Assembly (NCBI RefSeq): GCF_040954645.1
Contig: NC_092804.1
Span: 44,235,753-44,299,752, forward strand
Source of the DNA: Diabrotica undecimpunctata
Lineage: Eukaryota; Arthropoda; Insecta; Coleoptera; Chrysomelidae
Direction of reading: 5' to 3'
Length of the DNA: 64,000 nucleotides
Positions 11,600-21,719 of the stretch are shown here, piece after piece (positions within the stretch are counted from its first letter, which is position 1; each line of letters begins with the position of its first letter). Made by a program: the position numbers and the translations under genes. Under the pieces are notes generated by a model, which did not search any database, had not been told where the DNA came from, and saw only the letters and a program-made list of their open reading frames with translations.

Positions 11600-12045
11600 C
11601 GTTAGGAAGTTCTCTGACCTGCCATCATATGATTTTGTCTACAACTTGGATCTGGTTCCTGGCATGTCCACGATGTACAGGATACAGAGCAGAGGAGCTA
11701 GGACAGATCTTTGAAGCAGACCACTGTTCCTTTTCAAACCGTGTGATAGTAAATGCGGCTGCAGTGTTAAGTTTTCTCAGAAACAGTGTCTTAATAATAG
11801 TATAACTGAAAGAACTTGACATATGCTGGTTACCTTTGATCGTAAGTTTGTCTATTCGATCGTTATTGCGTTAAGTAGTTGTATGCTAATTCTAGTGCTG
11901 TATTGTGGATGAGTTATTCTAGTAACTTAAACGTCGCTAATACTAGGATTATTGGCTTATAGTTTTTAGGATTATAATCATTTGACTTGCTGGGTTTTAA
12001 TACGACAGTTTTAAACGGGGGTTCTGAATTAAAATATGTAAGCAC
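11600..12045 (-). pseudogene. Jockey-like RT relic
   Basis: On the minus strand, 12030-11930 reads LKPSKSNDYNPKNYKPIILVLATFKLLE (split here by a frame change), which is RT block 1-2 style. 11730-11640 reads LLQRSVLAPLLCILYIVDMPGTRSK, the conserved G-P-Q-G-S-V-L-x-P-L-L block with substitutions. The segment holding the catalytic aspartates is not present. Stops occur after LLE and after RSK. A degraded fragment. Confidence 0.6.
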
Positions 12046-12849
12046 TTGGTTTAAGTACCGATCGGCATCATTAGAAATATGCTAAGAATGATAGCTGCAG
12101 TCATTTGGATTCGTCAGTTAAGATTGTTAAAAAAATGTTTTAAGCAATGTTGTATCGTTTAGTATTTAAAAAAAAATTAAAACCTACTATTGATTGTCTA
12201 CAATTTTTTGCTGTAAATCTCATCAGTCCGCATTAGAATTATTTTATTGGACATATTGTAGAATATAAAAAAAATCAAGTAAATATAATTTGTTGACCTA
12301 CTGTATAGTAAAACTTGTAAACGAAACAACAGTACACAAATATTTGGAGGAAAAGTGCCAGATCGACACGTCCATGCGAAACTCCTATTAGACCATAACG
12401 ATCTGAAGAAACTCCTAGAAGAGCACAAATGAGACAAAAAATAGATAAACTATAGCTACCGTCTTTAATGTCGGTACCCATCTGGCAGTGAACATCTGTA
12501 TTGTAAAAGTTTATCGATCGAAATAATTTGAATTTTCTAAGAGCAAATTTGGATCGAAAAATGTTGTAGTGTTGCCTCTTCACAGATATTGGAATCTAAG
12601 AATGTTGGCCATTAGCACTTTATGGTGTGAATTTCTTGTACAGGGTGTTGACAAAAGCTTGAAGAATAAGTAAATTTTTGTACGGAGTGATTTACTGAAG
12701 TACCTTCACTGTAATAACTACCAGATATAAATAAAAAACAGGATATCGCACTCCGGGAGTGACCGAAAGCATAGCGTCTAAGCAAGGAGCGATGGTTTTA
12801 ATTGTCTTTAATTCATTGTATTTTATTCTACTATATTGTATTATATTTT
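12046..12849. other. Non-coding stretch, nothing recognised
   Basis: Minus-strand frames at 12198-12437 and 12275-12583 have no recognisable domain. Confidence 0.4.
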
Positions 12850-13455
12850 ATTTCTATTCGATTCGATTCGATTCGATAATTGATTCGATTCAATAATCAA
12901 TTTGATCATCGATTCGATAATAGATTCAATAATCGATTTGATATTTAATTCGATATTCGATTCAATAATCGATCCTATGACAATCGATAATCGATTCGAT
13001 TCGATAATCGATTTAATAATCGATTCGTTTTATTAGATATTAGATTCGATAATCGATCCGATATTTTATTCGATTAGATTCAATATCTGATTCACTTCGA
13101 TTCGATTCGATTTGATTCGATAACCGATTTGATTATCGATTTGATTTAATAATCGATTCGATTCGATAATTGATTCGATTTAATAATCGATTGGATCCGA
13201 TAATCGATTTAATTCGATTCCATAATCGATTCCATTCCACAATCGATTCGATTCAATAATCGATTTAATCATCGATTTGATTCGATAATAGATTCTTTTC
13301 GAATTGATATGATAATCCATTTAATAATCGATGTAATAATAGATTCGATTCTATTCGACAAATGATTCGGTTTGATAATTGATTCGATTCGATTTGATTC
13401 CAGAATCGCTTCGACTCGATTCGATACTCGATGCGATTCGATAATCTGAATCAAG
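12850..13455. repeat. Degenerate CGATT / ATTCGAT satellite-like array
   Basis: About 600 bp built from GATTCGAT, AATCGATT and TTGATTCGATAAT variants, locally self-complementary because ATCGAT is palindromic. There is no fixed long period. Frames through it are artefacts rich in S, I, N and R. It ends abruptly at the 5' breakpoint of the LINE at 13478. Confidence 0.9.
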
Positions 13456-13477
13456 TTTATAATTTATTAGATAATTT

Positions 13478-14196
13478 GAAATGTGGTCATTGAGAAGAAT
13501 GATGCGCATACCTTGGGTGGATAGAGTTCGAAACGATGACGTCCTTAAGAGAGCCGGCGTGGAAAGAGAACTCTTTGAATTAATTAAAAAACGCAAGATT
13601 GGTTACCTTGGGCACATATTGAGAGGAGCAAAATATGAAATACCACAGTTAATCCTACAAGGGAAGATCGAAGGTAGGAGAGGAGCCTTCTTCTTCTTCT
13701 CGTGCCACTCCTAGCGGAGATTGGAAATCATCATGGCCACTGCGACTTTGTTAGCAGCGTGCCTAAAAAGTTCAATCGAACTACACCCGAACCATTCACG
13801 TAGATTACGAAGCCACGATATTTTTCTTCTTCCCACACTTCTTTTGCCCTTAATTTTGCCCTGCATGATATTTCTTAAAAGTTCGTACTTTTCACCTCTC
13901 ACAATGTGCCCCAAGTATTCCATCTTTCTAGTTTTTATCTCATTTAGAATTTCGCATCTTTTGTCTAAAGTTTGGAGTACTTGCGTGTTAGTGACGCGGT
14001 CCATCCATGATATTCTGAGAATGCGCCTATAGGAGAGGAGCCGGCCGCAAACAATTATCCTGGTTAAGGAATATTAAAGAATGGACAGGAATACACAATA
14101 CAGGCGAGCTGTGTCACGCCGCCAAGAACAGAATTCTAGTAATGAGATAGTCGCCTACGCACTTTGGTGTATGGCATGTTAAGAAGAAGAAGAAGA
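13478..14196 (+). mobile_element. GAA-tailed RTE-like LINE 3' end, split by a second LINE
   Basis: 13481-13680 reads MWSLRRMMRIPWVDRVRNDD, KRKIGYLGHILRG and ILQGKIEG. After an intervening minus-strand insertion, 14043-14147 continues GRKQLSWLRNIKEW and ELCHAAKNRILVMR to a stop, then a (GAA)n tail ending near 14196. AGATAATTT at 13469-13477 and 14197-14205 is a probable 9-bp target duplication (slightly ambiguous with the tail). The two halves join in register once the inserted element and one copy of its duplication are ignored. Confidence 0.85.
13688..14029 (-). mobile_element. GAA-tailed RTE-like LINE inserted in a sister LINE
   Basis: The minus-strand frame 14004-13711 reads ISWMDRVTN, RKMEYLGHIVRG, GKRSVGRRKISWLRNLREW and a terminal MMISNLR-type tail, with (TTC)n at its 3' end on the plus strand. 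TAGGAGAGGAGCC at 13675-13687 and 14030-14042 is a perfect 13-bp target-site duplication. 5'-truncated and only 342 bp long. Its frame is open across the fragment, so it is younger than its host. Confidence 0.9.
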
Positions 14197-14205
14197 AGAT
14201 AATTT

Positions 14206-14794
14206 TTTATAAAATACACACATTATGATTTTTAAAATAAATTATTTTTCTTTTCTTACCTTAGTTATATTTTTTTTGTGTTTAATTAACTAAAATACCT
14301 CTAATATCAACTCTAAATTACTGCATTTCTTAAAATGGAACTGTATATACTATTGTGCCAAAAGCTCGAGATGACAGTTTTAATTTATTACTTTACTTTA
14401 CCCTTAACTATCCGTCGACCACTTACGTCAATAGGGTTTGTTCATCCCGAAAGAACCTAGTGTTAACTAGAATTCGAGATGGTCATATTTAGGGTCTAGC
14501 GTCTAAGATCTCACTCCTCCTAGTGGTGGTACCACGTCCATTCATTCGAGCTTAGATGCTGCCTTCGCTACACTTAACAAAATTTCACCAAATGGTAACT
14601 GAACTTTTTCTGAATGGATAATGATTTATGAGTTTTGCCAATCAATTGCTGATTTTATTTACAATCGCATATTTTAATTTTTCGTTTATTATTCTAGCCT
14701 AAGATCCCACTGCAGGATTACTACGTTCATAACGTAGATATTCAAACTCACATTTTTACATACATTTAAAATTAGGAGAATACATTAGGGACTT
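14206..14794. other. Non-coding stretch, nothing recognised
   Basis: A subregion at about 14395-14600 has more mixed composition than its surroundings, but I find no frame or structure to name. Confidence 0.35.
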
Positions 14795-14935
14795 GATGAA
14801 ATTCCTACAGAACTGTTGAAGCTATTAGATGCAGAGCAATAAAAATAATAACTGAAATATTTACTGAAATATACAAGACAGGAAAAATACCAGTAGAGTG
14901 GCTCAAATCGGAGTTCGTACCATTGCCCAAATGAC
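14795..14935 (+). pseudogene. LINE RT block-1 fragment
   Basis: One frame reads AIKIITEIFTEIYKTGKIPVEWLKSEFVPLPK, which is split here by nothing but is preceded by two stops. It is the segment before RT block 1 in RTE-like elements (the motif IPxEWxxSxxVPLPK). No other RT part is adjacent. Confidence 0.6.
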
Positions 14936-16056
14936 ATTTCAATCAGTTGCTATCATCAAGTCATCGTAGACACTTTGTCTCAGGACCAGCAGCTTCATGT
15001 GAAGTCGTATGTTGCCATGTTATCAAATCTACTGGTAACTTTAACATCCTAATATATAAGACTAAATAATGTAAACCAAATTGTAACCTATAACTTTTAA
15101 CGGGTTTTTACCCAGATATTTAGTGGCTCAAAACATGTACACCTAGACACTGATGATGGAATATGGATTCCGAAAACGTTTTGTCTTCGTGACATAGCCC
15201 GATTGGGTTTTTTAATTTATATACCTTTTATAAAGGATTTTAACAAATTTTTTGTGATACATGGTATACAGCCAGCTACAGGAACTTAGTTTTCTTGTGG
15301 ATTTTAGCAGTTGCTCTTCAGTTTTAGGATCCATTTTCTATCTGTAAACTTTAGTTTAAAAAATTGCTAATAACTACTGTCTACCTTATCTCTAAATCAT
15401 AAAAATCCAAAAACAAATCTTGAAAATTCGCATACGTGATTAGTCGCGTGTTAGATGTGTATTAACAGGTCCAGTTTTAGGTCTAGGTATCGTCCAAACC
15501 CTCTCTCTCCATGTATCTACATTAAATTCTTAATGTATGATTTATGAGGCACTTCTGGAGTAGTACGTTAATTGGAGTGCAAATAAAAAAGTTGTGTAAG
15601 TAGTGACACAGAAAATGTTGGAATTTTTCTAAGAGCGCCACTTTATAAAAATATTTGCCACGTTAGAGGAAATTAAGAATAACTAATTTAATAATTACTA
15701 AAAATTATGAAAAAAAAATTATACAATAATGAACTTACATTCAAGCATATAAGTATCGGGAATAAACAAGATAATATGTTATTATACCTCTCACTGTGTA
15801 TGAATCGAGGATTCTGGAATTTCTAAGAGGCTTTTAACACTGAATAATTTATTTTAAGAGCTGACACCTCTGTTAAATAGTAATGTTTGTTATATGTACA
15901 GTATGTAAGCAACAATATTATTTTCTCATGCTAAGAAGATATAAATGGTGTCCCAAAATTTACAAAAGATTTGAATTTGCCGCTTTTTAGGCAAAGAGGT
16001 GTTAACAACAACAAAACAAAAACAGTTTGACAGCTGATAGTTTAGAGGTAGTAAAG
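14936..16056. other. Non-coding, with a repeat-like 3' end at about 15125-15295
   Basis: The segment about 15125-15295 (ACACTGATGATGGAATATGG, TCCGAAAACGTTTTGTC, ACCTTTTATAAAGGATTTTA) resembles the 3' terminal region of Penelope-like elements I have seen in insect sequence, but no coding part is attached and I cannot confirm it. The rest is AT-rich without features. Confidence 0.3.
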
Positions 16057-17016
16057 ATGGAGCGTTACATAAGAGAACAACGATGTTTTATTGTCAAAGA
16101 ATATTTTAAAATAATGAAAGTTTGGTGGTCACACTTCCAAAATATCGTACAAAATATGGTAAAAATATTGATTTAACTTCGGCAAATGTAAAGAAAGGTA
16201 TTAAGACTAAATCAATTGGTGACGCTAAACATACTGGTCGTCCAAAAACAAGCCACTCAAATGTCAATATCAGAGCAGTGCGTGAGAGTGTTTGTTAAAG
16301 TCTATGGACATCAATTCGACATCGTAAACAAGAATAACAAATTTCCAGAAGCTCTCTACAGCGACTACTCAGTGAAGATCTGCATCTGCATGCTCACAAC
16401 TTTCAATTGACAGAAGAACTGAAGCTTAATGACCATGCACAGCGAAGAAAGTTTGTTGAACCTCAACAAGTAGATGCTGATTTTTCGAGCGAAATCATCC
16501 TAAGCGATGAGACACATTTTCACCTTATTGGCTTTTTTAATCGTCAAAATTGCCGCATTTGGGGTTCTAAAAACCCACTCGTCATTGTAAAAAACGTACA
16601 TTCACAAAGTGTCACTGTTTGGGCTGGAGCAATCATTGGACCATACTTCTTTGAAAATGAGGCTGATCAAGTATGGACTAAGACTGCTGCTCGATGTCAC
16701 AACATGATAAAAGAGTTCTTAGTGCTAAATGGCATATAGCCCGTTGAAACAATTCAATTACTGCATGAGACATTGTCTGAACATTCAATTTCTCGTTTCG
16801 GTGATCAGATTTCTTTGGGCGGGGTCATTTGAAGTCAAAGGTCTATGCTAACAATCTTACAACCACCCATGCCTTGAAGGATGAAATTCAACGCTGCATT
16901 AACGAAATTTAGCCACACTTATGCAAAATAGTCATGGAAAATTCTAACAAAAGAGTGCTTATGTGCCAGCAAAGCTGTTGATGCCATTTACCTGATGTGC
17001 AATTCCATACATAACC
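16057..17016 (+). pseudogene. mariner-type transposase relic
   Basis: Starting at ATG 16057, the translation in shifting frames runs MERYIREQRCFIVKEYFK (N-terminal helix-turn-helix region), GRPKTSHS, AVRESV, then the frame 16407-16739 with IILSDETHFHLIGFFNRQNCRIW. The D of SDETHF is the first catalytic residue. The second, normally in a QQDGAxCH context, is replaced (KTAARCH), so the enzyme would be dead. After about 16790 the segment with the third D is deleted, and the C-terminus resumes in another frame (LKSKVYANN, THALKDEIQRCINEI, stop) to a stop at about 17014. I did not find clear TIRs; a TGGTGTCCCAAAATTTAC stretch near 15949 may be the left end. Confidence 0.8.
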
Positions 17017-17239
17017 CCATCCTATGTACTTTATGATTCAATAAAAAATTTACAACGGTGTTGCTCCAAATCTCCAAAATATAAATTAATTTCTATTAAA
17101 ACTTATTAGAACCATTACATGCTCCATTACATAACTCTAAATATAATGCTCATAATAATCAAAATCCTTAAACTTCACGAAAATCCTTACACAACCTTTA
17201 AGATCTACCCAATTCCAAATAAAGATCATGTCGTGATAT
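17017..17239. other. AT-rich spacer
   Basis: Nothing recognised. Ends in an (ATC)n run that is the 3' tail of the following minus-strand LINE. Confidence 0.4.
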
Positions 17240-17580
17240 TATCATCATCATCATCATCATCAACAAGCCTTCATTTATACATCTACTGCTGGACATATGC
17301 CTCTTTTAAACTCCTCCATTCTTTGCGATTTTGTTGCCAAAACAAAATTGGCACAATTGGCACAATTTTGTTTTGGCAACAAAATTATGCCAATTTGTTG
17401 CCAAAAATTGGCAACAAAGAAGAATTGGCTTCTTTGTTGCCAAAAAAAAGGTGATACGCCTGATGTCGTCAGCCCAACGTGTAGGTGTTGGGCTGTGCAT
17501 TTTAGTTGGGCTATGAGTTCCACAACATCAGCAATACTCATCCTTCTTCGCCATTGATTGACTCTTGATATTATCACCTA
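17240..17580 (-). pseudogene. RTE-like LINE 3' end interrupted by a hairpin array
   Basis: On the minus strand, 17577-17505 reads RRRMSIADVVELIAQLK, 17495-17455 reads SPTPTRWADDIRRIT, and 17320-17270 reads WRSLKEAYVQQ and a stop, followed by a (GAT)n tail. These are the ordered C-terminal blocks of the same LINE group as 1000-1825. Between the last two blocks the expected residues are replaced by a 121-bp palindromic array (17329-17449). A deletion also removed the block between the first two. Confidence 0.75.
17329..17449. repeat. Tandem hairpin array built on TTTGTTGCCAA
   Basis: Arms 17329-17350 and 17363-17384 are perfect 22-nt inverted repeats with a 12-nt loop. Arms 17394-17404 and 17408-17418 are perfect 11-nt inverted repeats with a 3-nt loop. 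Arms 17408-17422 and 17429-17443 are perfect 15-nt inverted repeats with a 6-nt loop. All share TTGTTGCCAA or its complement TTGGCAACAA, so the segment can fold in several alternative ways. Confidence 0.9.
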
Positions 17581-18319
17581 CAAAACATTACGTAGACAAC
17601 AAATGGTTACACAGCTGCATTGGACAAAGCGACAACATAGTCTGTTCCAACCACGTACAGTCCCAACGTACTATACCCAATGTAGATAATAGCACGAAAA
17701 CTCTAATTACAGAGAACTTTATCCAAAAAACTAGCAAAGCCGTATTGCTAGGAATAGTTCATTTAATGAAAATGCAGCAAATAGAAATCATTTCAATTAG
17801 CATTCTAATGACAGAAGAACCAATAATTATTTAAGGAATCCTTTTGACCAAAAAGACATCTCAAGACATTTCACTTCCAATGATTGTTAAAATAAAACTT
17901 GATGTGACCACAAGACGAAAATTGAGAAATTAAAAATCCTAGAGACACATGGTCAAACACAACCTTTAGAAACTATGGATGTACTAGGTCAGCTATCGAT
18001 AGGACTAAGCACCATTTCTATTATTGTTATATTCCTACTTATTTTGGCTTTCCAAATAATTTTTTTAATTAGAAAACAAAAAAAGTTTTCCAGATTTTTC
18101 TTTGAAGAGTAACTGCATCCTGCCCAGATCCAGATTTTAGACGTAACTAAGAACTGGAACTAATAGTTGAGGTAACTAAGACTTCAAGGATAAAGTTTGA
18201 ACCAAAGGATGCTGAAGAAGAGCCTCGACTATGATGAAATAGCAAAAGTCAACTATCAAGAGTATAAAGGGAAAAGAAACCGATTATTAATTACTATTGA
18301 AATTTTTCATTAATTACTA

Positions 18320-18323
<4 letters not shown>
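17581..18323 (+). other. Possible remnant of a membrane-anchored (env-like) protein; low certainty
   Basis: An open segment ending in a stop at 18110-18112 encodes a long uninterrupted hydrophobic stretch (about 25 residues rich in I, L and F) followed by a short basic tail, as in a type I membrane anchor with a cytoplasmic tail. Upstream frames from about 17640 contain a few cysteines but also stops and frame changes. The arrangement recalls the end of the third ORF of insect errantivirus-type retroelements, but no pol or LTR is adjacent and similarity is only structural. It could equally be chance in AT-rich DNA. Confidence 0.25.

Positions 18324-18386
<63 letters not shown>
18324..18386. 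repeat. (TA)n microsatellite
   Basis: About 60 bp of near-perfect TA dinucleotide repeat, about 75 bp beyond the 3' splice-donor side of the Wnt exon (inside the downstream intron in transcript terms). Confidence 0.95.
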
Positions 18387-18391
<5 letters not shown>

Positions 18392-18461
18392 TATGCTATT
18401 AGATTAGATTTTCTTAAAATTTTATTAGGTACTCTGGTATTCATTTAAGCATCTCACTTAC

Positions 18462-18730
18462 CTTTCTTTAATATTGAACTAATGTATGGGTTTTGCCCTC
18501 TAGTTTCCAAAGAAGAACAATTCCATCTGTTTCCGTGAAATTGATATTGGCACTCCTTGACAGCTTGGTTCAGTCCTTCCAGAGCTACCAATGTGGCATC
18601 TGGCTGTTGATAACAAAGTTCTATCTGTGCTTTGGTTAGTCCAGGTACTGTTCTGCAAATAGTGGTGTCCATGTATAAACTGTAGTAGGAGAAAGTTTGT
18701 TGCTTGACTGAAATTTTTGCTTCTAACATC
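18462..18730 (-). CDS. Wnt10: Wnt family secreted ligand, single internal exon, probably Wnt10
   Basis: Wnt proteins are secreted, lipid-modified, cysteine-rich ligands that bind Frizzled and LRP co-receptors. The minus-strand frame carries the N-terminal Wnt blocks in order: CRTVPGLTKAQIELC, then a spacer, then AVKECQYQF, then NRWNCSSLETR and NPYISSILKKG. Four conserved cysteines are visible. The RWNCSSLETR...PY block is what I associate with Wnt10 rather than Wnt1 or Wnt6. The exon ends at 18462 with a strong donor on the minus strand (AAAG/GTAAGTG). The best acceptor is TTGTGTTTTAG, placing the first base at 18730; a second AG (ATTTCAG) lies at about 18710 and would shorten it. The frame is open throughout. 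Signal peptide exon(s) should lie at higher coordinates and the remaining cysteine-rich exons at lower coordinates, but none was found here, so flanking introns are long and full of transposons. A processed pseudogene is unlikely given both splice sites. Confidence 0.9.
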
Positions 18731-18885
18731 CTAAAACACAATAGTTTTTTAGTAGTTTAAAGAGAAATTATAATCAATTCATCTTTTATAATATTTATAA
18801 TTATATAGAATTAACTGATTACTGAATAAACTCAGTTTTAATTCTGAAATTTTCGAGTTTTGGAGGGACATACAATAAAATAGCT

Positions 18886-19730
18886 TCTTCTTCTTCTTCA
18901 TGTGCCTTGTCCGTTCCGAACGTTGGCAATCAACATGGCTATTCTGACTTTGTTCACGGCAGATCTGAATAGTTCAGCAGATGACAATCCGAACCATTGC
19001 CGCAAGTTTTGGAGCCACGAGTGTCTTCTCCTCCCTGGACCCCTTCTGCTGTCTATTTTCCCTTGAATGATCAGTTGTAGTACTCTATATTTATTATGTC
19101 TCATAACGTGACCCAAGTATTCCAACTTTCTTTTCTTTATACTTATTCCTACCTCTCTCTCTTTACCTATCCGGCGTAGTACCTCTTCGTTGGTCACGTG
19201 CTCAGTCCAGGATATACGTAATATACGTCGGTAAGCCCACATTTCGAAGGCCTCTACTTTTTTCATCATTGTTGCGGTCATTGTCCACGCCTCCATTCCA
19301 TATAACAAAACCGGGAATACATAACATTTCAGAAGTCGAATTTTGAGAGGTAGGGTGAGGCTTTTAGAGGTGAAAATTTGCTTCATGCTAGTGAACGATG
19401 CTCTTGCCTTTTCTACTCTTATACGTATTTCCTTTGCTTGATCCCAATTTGAGTTAACTGTTGTTCCCAAGTAGATGTACGAATCCACGTGTTCAATTCT
19501 TTCATTGTCTAATATCAGTTGCTGTGGTGGTTGTTGGGTTTTGCTTACTAACATCCATTTGGTTTTTGTGATATTTAGTCTGAGTCCGTATTGTGCACTT
19601 GTTTTTTGTATCTTACTCATTAGGCAACTCAGTTCCTCCATGCTACTTGCTAGAATCACAGTGTCATCAGCATACCTTATGTTATTAATTATTTCTCCAT
19701 TTATCTTTATGCCTTCTGTGCTTTCCTATT
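18886..19730 (-). mobile_element. GAA-tailed RTE-like LINE in the Wnt10 intron, with 12-bp target duplication
   Basis: The minus-strand frame is open from about 19728 to 18898. It begins with RYADDTVILASS (the catalytic YADD box), then continues through YIYLGTTV, LLYGMEAWTM, YRRILRISWTEHVTNEEVL, KRKLEYLGHVMR and GRRRHSWLQNLRQWFGLSS to MLIANVRNGQGT and a stop, followed by (TTC)n on the plus strand. All of this is the C-terminal half of RT plus the tail. AATAAAATAGCT at 18874-18885 and 19731-19742 is a perfect 12-bp target duplication. 5'-truncated, so unable to move itself, but the frame is intact, so it is fairly recent. It sits about 150 bp upstream of the Wnt exon in transcript order. Confidence 0.92.
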
Positions 19731-19742
19731 AATAAAATAGCT

Positions 19743-21719
19743 ATTGAGCGATATATCAAGGATTTGCATTTTAAACCCATTAAAAACATTAAAATTAACT
19801 GCAATAAAAAAGATCATGTACTACTTGTTTGTAAGACATTCTTTTTTTTATCATAAAAAAGTAATTTGCAATATGTAGATAATCTTTATAGAAAAAGCTG
19901 GGAAGAAAGATAAAGGGAAAGAAGTAAAAATTGTAAAAATTTGTAGAAGTATATGCAATTTAACAGGCTGTTTAATAAGTTTTGCGCTTCGATAAGAGAG
20001 GGCGTTGCTGCTAGTCATTTTTTTTTGTTATGTTGGTACACTCTTCATACGAACGGATGAGTTTGATTTGCATCAATTTTCTAGTTATTGTTTCTGTATA
20101 CACATAGAACTTGAATTTAATCAATCAACTTAGTAATAAGTTTTGCAAATTAATCCTTAAATTTATTTTATGGTTATTGTGTATTCAAAAAACATTTAGC
20201 CTAAATCTTTTCATATATTGTTACCTCGCACGTCACGATTGGCCTGATTAGTAAAAATACATGGCTAAAGCCCCTTTGCATGTCGCCATGTTTGATTTTT
20301 TTTTTGTAATCATATTCTATTCGGTGAATAACTGCATTTCTCTTGTAAAAATCTTATTTTAATTTTTTTATCTTGACTTGAGCTACAAGAATCAATAAGT
20401 TAAAAATGTGTGATTAATAGGGAACGCTGTAGCTTGATTAGAATACAAAAGTCGCCTCTATTTCAAAAGCAATCAATAAGGTACCCCTTATGTATTCCTC
20501 AAGAAGAGAATTTGTTTAGAATTAGAACTCTATCTTTAAAGAAAAAGTTCTGGCCATACAAAATTTATAAACATTTAAGAATGTTTATAAACAGTTAAAC
20601 GTATGTTGAAAAGGGTTTGTTATTAAAAGAGCTACAATATAATCCTCTTTGCACAAAAAAAAGAATTTTTGAAAGATATTTCAAAAATAAAAAATGGCAA
20701 AAAATTACCATTTTTGGACCTTCAATCGTTTAATTTTGCATGAATTATTGGAAGAGTTGGACTACAATACCAGCCTAATCTAATACATTAAATCTTTTAC
20801 ACAAATAAAAGTAAATAAGCTTAAATGTTTTTTTATTCATAAAAATTTTGACTATATTTTTACGATTTTAATTTGAAATCAAAAAACCAAACAGATCTTT
20901 AACATTGTAGCTATTCTAGTGTACAACGATATAAAGAAAGAATAATTCTTGTATACGCGAATATGCCGTCCATGCCTTAGCTAGACAACAGAAAGGCTGA
21001 AAGTTGCTACTGAAAGGTCCCCTAGTTCTTTATATTGTTTTAGCTATTCCTGAAGATGAGAAAGTCAAACTGTACATATCATTTGCAATGACCTACCCCA
21101 ATTTCAAAATATCAAACTTAAATCTTCTAGTAGATAAAATATATACTTCCTCAGCTTTGAAAGGATATCAGGGAAGATATGTTTAAAAATTTAGTGGAGG
21201 CATTATAAGTTATTAAACCTTACGGGGTATAATTATTAAACAAAATAATAATTGATTTGTAATAGAAATCGGGTATTACAAGGACCATTTTCATCTATAC
21301 ATTTTTTTTATAAAAAAGTTTTACAAAGTTTATTTTATTTACAAATAAATAATTGTTTCCCAACTATATGTAAAAAACTTTGAGAAACAATTTGTAACAA
21401 TATTCCTAAGCTTTGACGAAAACTTTTCGAATTTTTTAAAATTTATCTTGAATGCAGATTTTAAAACGCGATAATGACAGAAAGGAACAACCTTTTAAAT
21501 ATTTTGTTGTTCTAACAATACGACAGATTAAAGCATTTTTGCCGTTAATTAAACATTAGTCAATGTATAATATGCAGATATTTAGTATAATGGAAATGAT
21601 ATTATTAACTATCAAAAATAAGCAGTAATTATAGTTTTCAATAAAAGAAGAAATATATTACATCTTAAAATTGTATATCCCACATTTTATTGTCCAAACT
21701 AGCATGCTTTGAGGTGGAA
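19743..21719. other. AT-rich stretch, mostly unrecognised; possible mariner end near 19962
   Basis: A segment at about 19962-20020 (GGCTGTTTAATAAGTTTTGC, GAGGGCGTTGCTGCTAGTC) looks like a mariner-type terminal repeat from experience with insect DNA, but I see no partner arm or transposase. The short frames at 20410 and 21004 have no recognisable domain. Confidence 0.3.

Noticed and set aside
12198..12583. Two minus-strand frames at 12.2-12.6 kb that looked receptor-like
   Set aside because: Short, hydrophobic by composition and without any family motif.
13269..13454. Ser/Ile/Asn/Arg repeat frames in 13269-13596
   Set aside because: Products of the GATTCGAT-type satellite.
17119..17516. Several overlapping frames rich in CCQK/LATK repeats around 17300-17500
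   Set aside because: They translate the hairpin array TTTGTTGCCAA in different frames.
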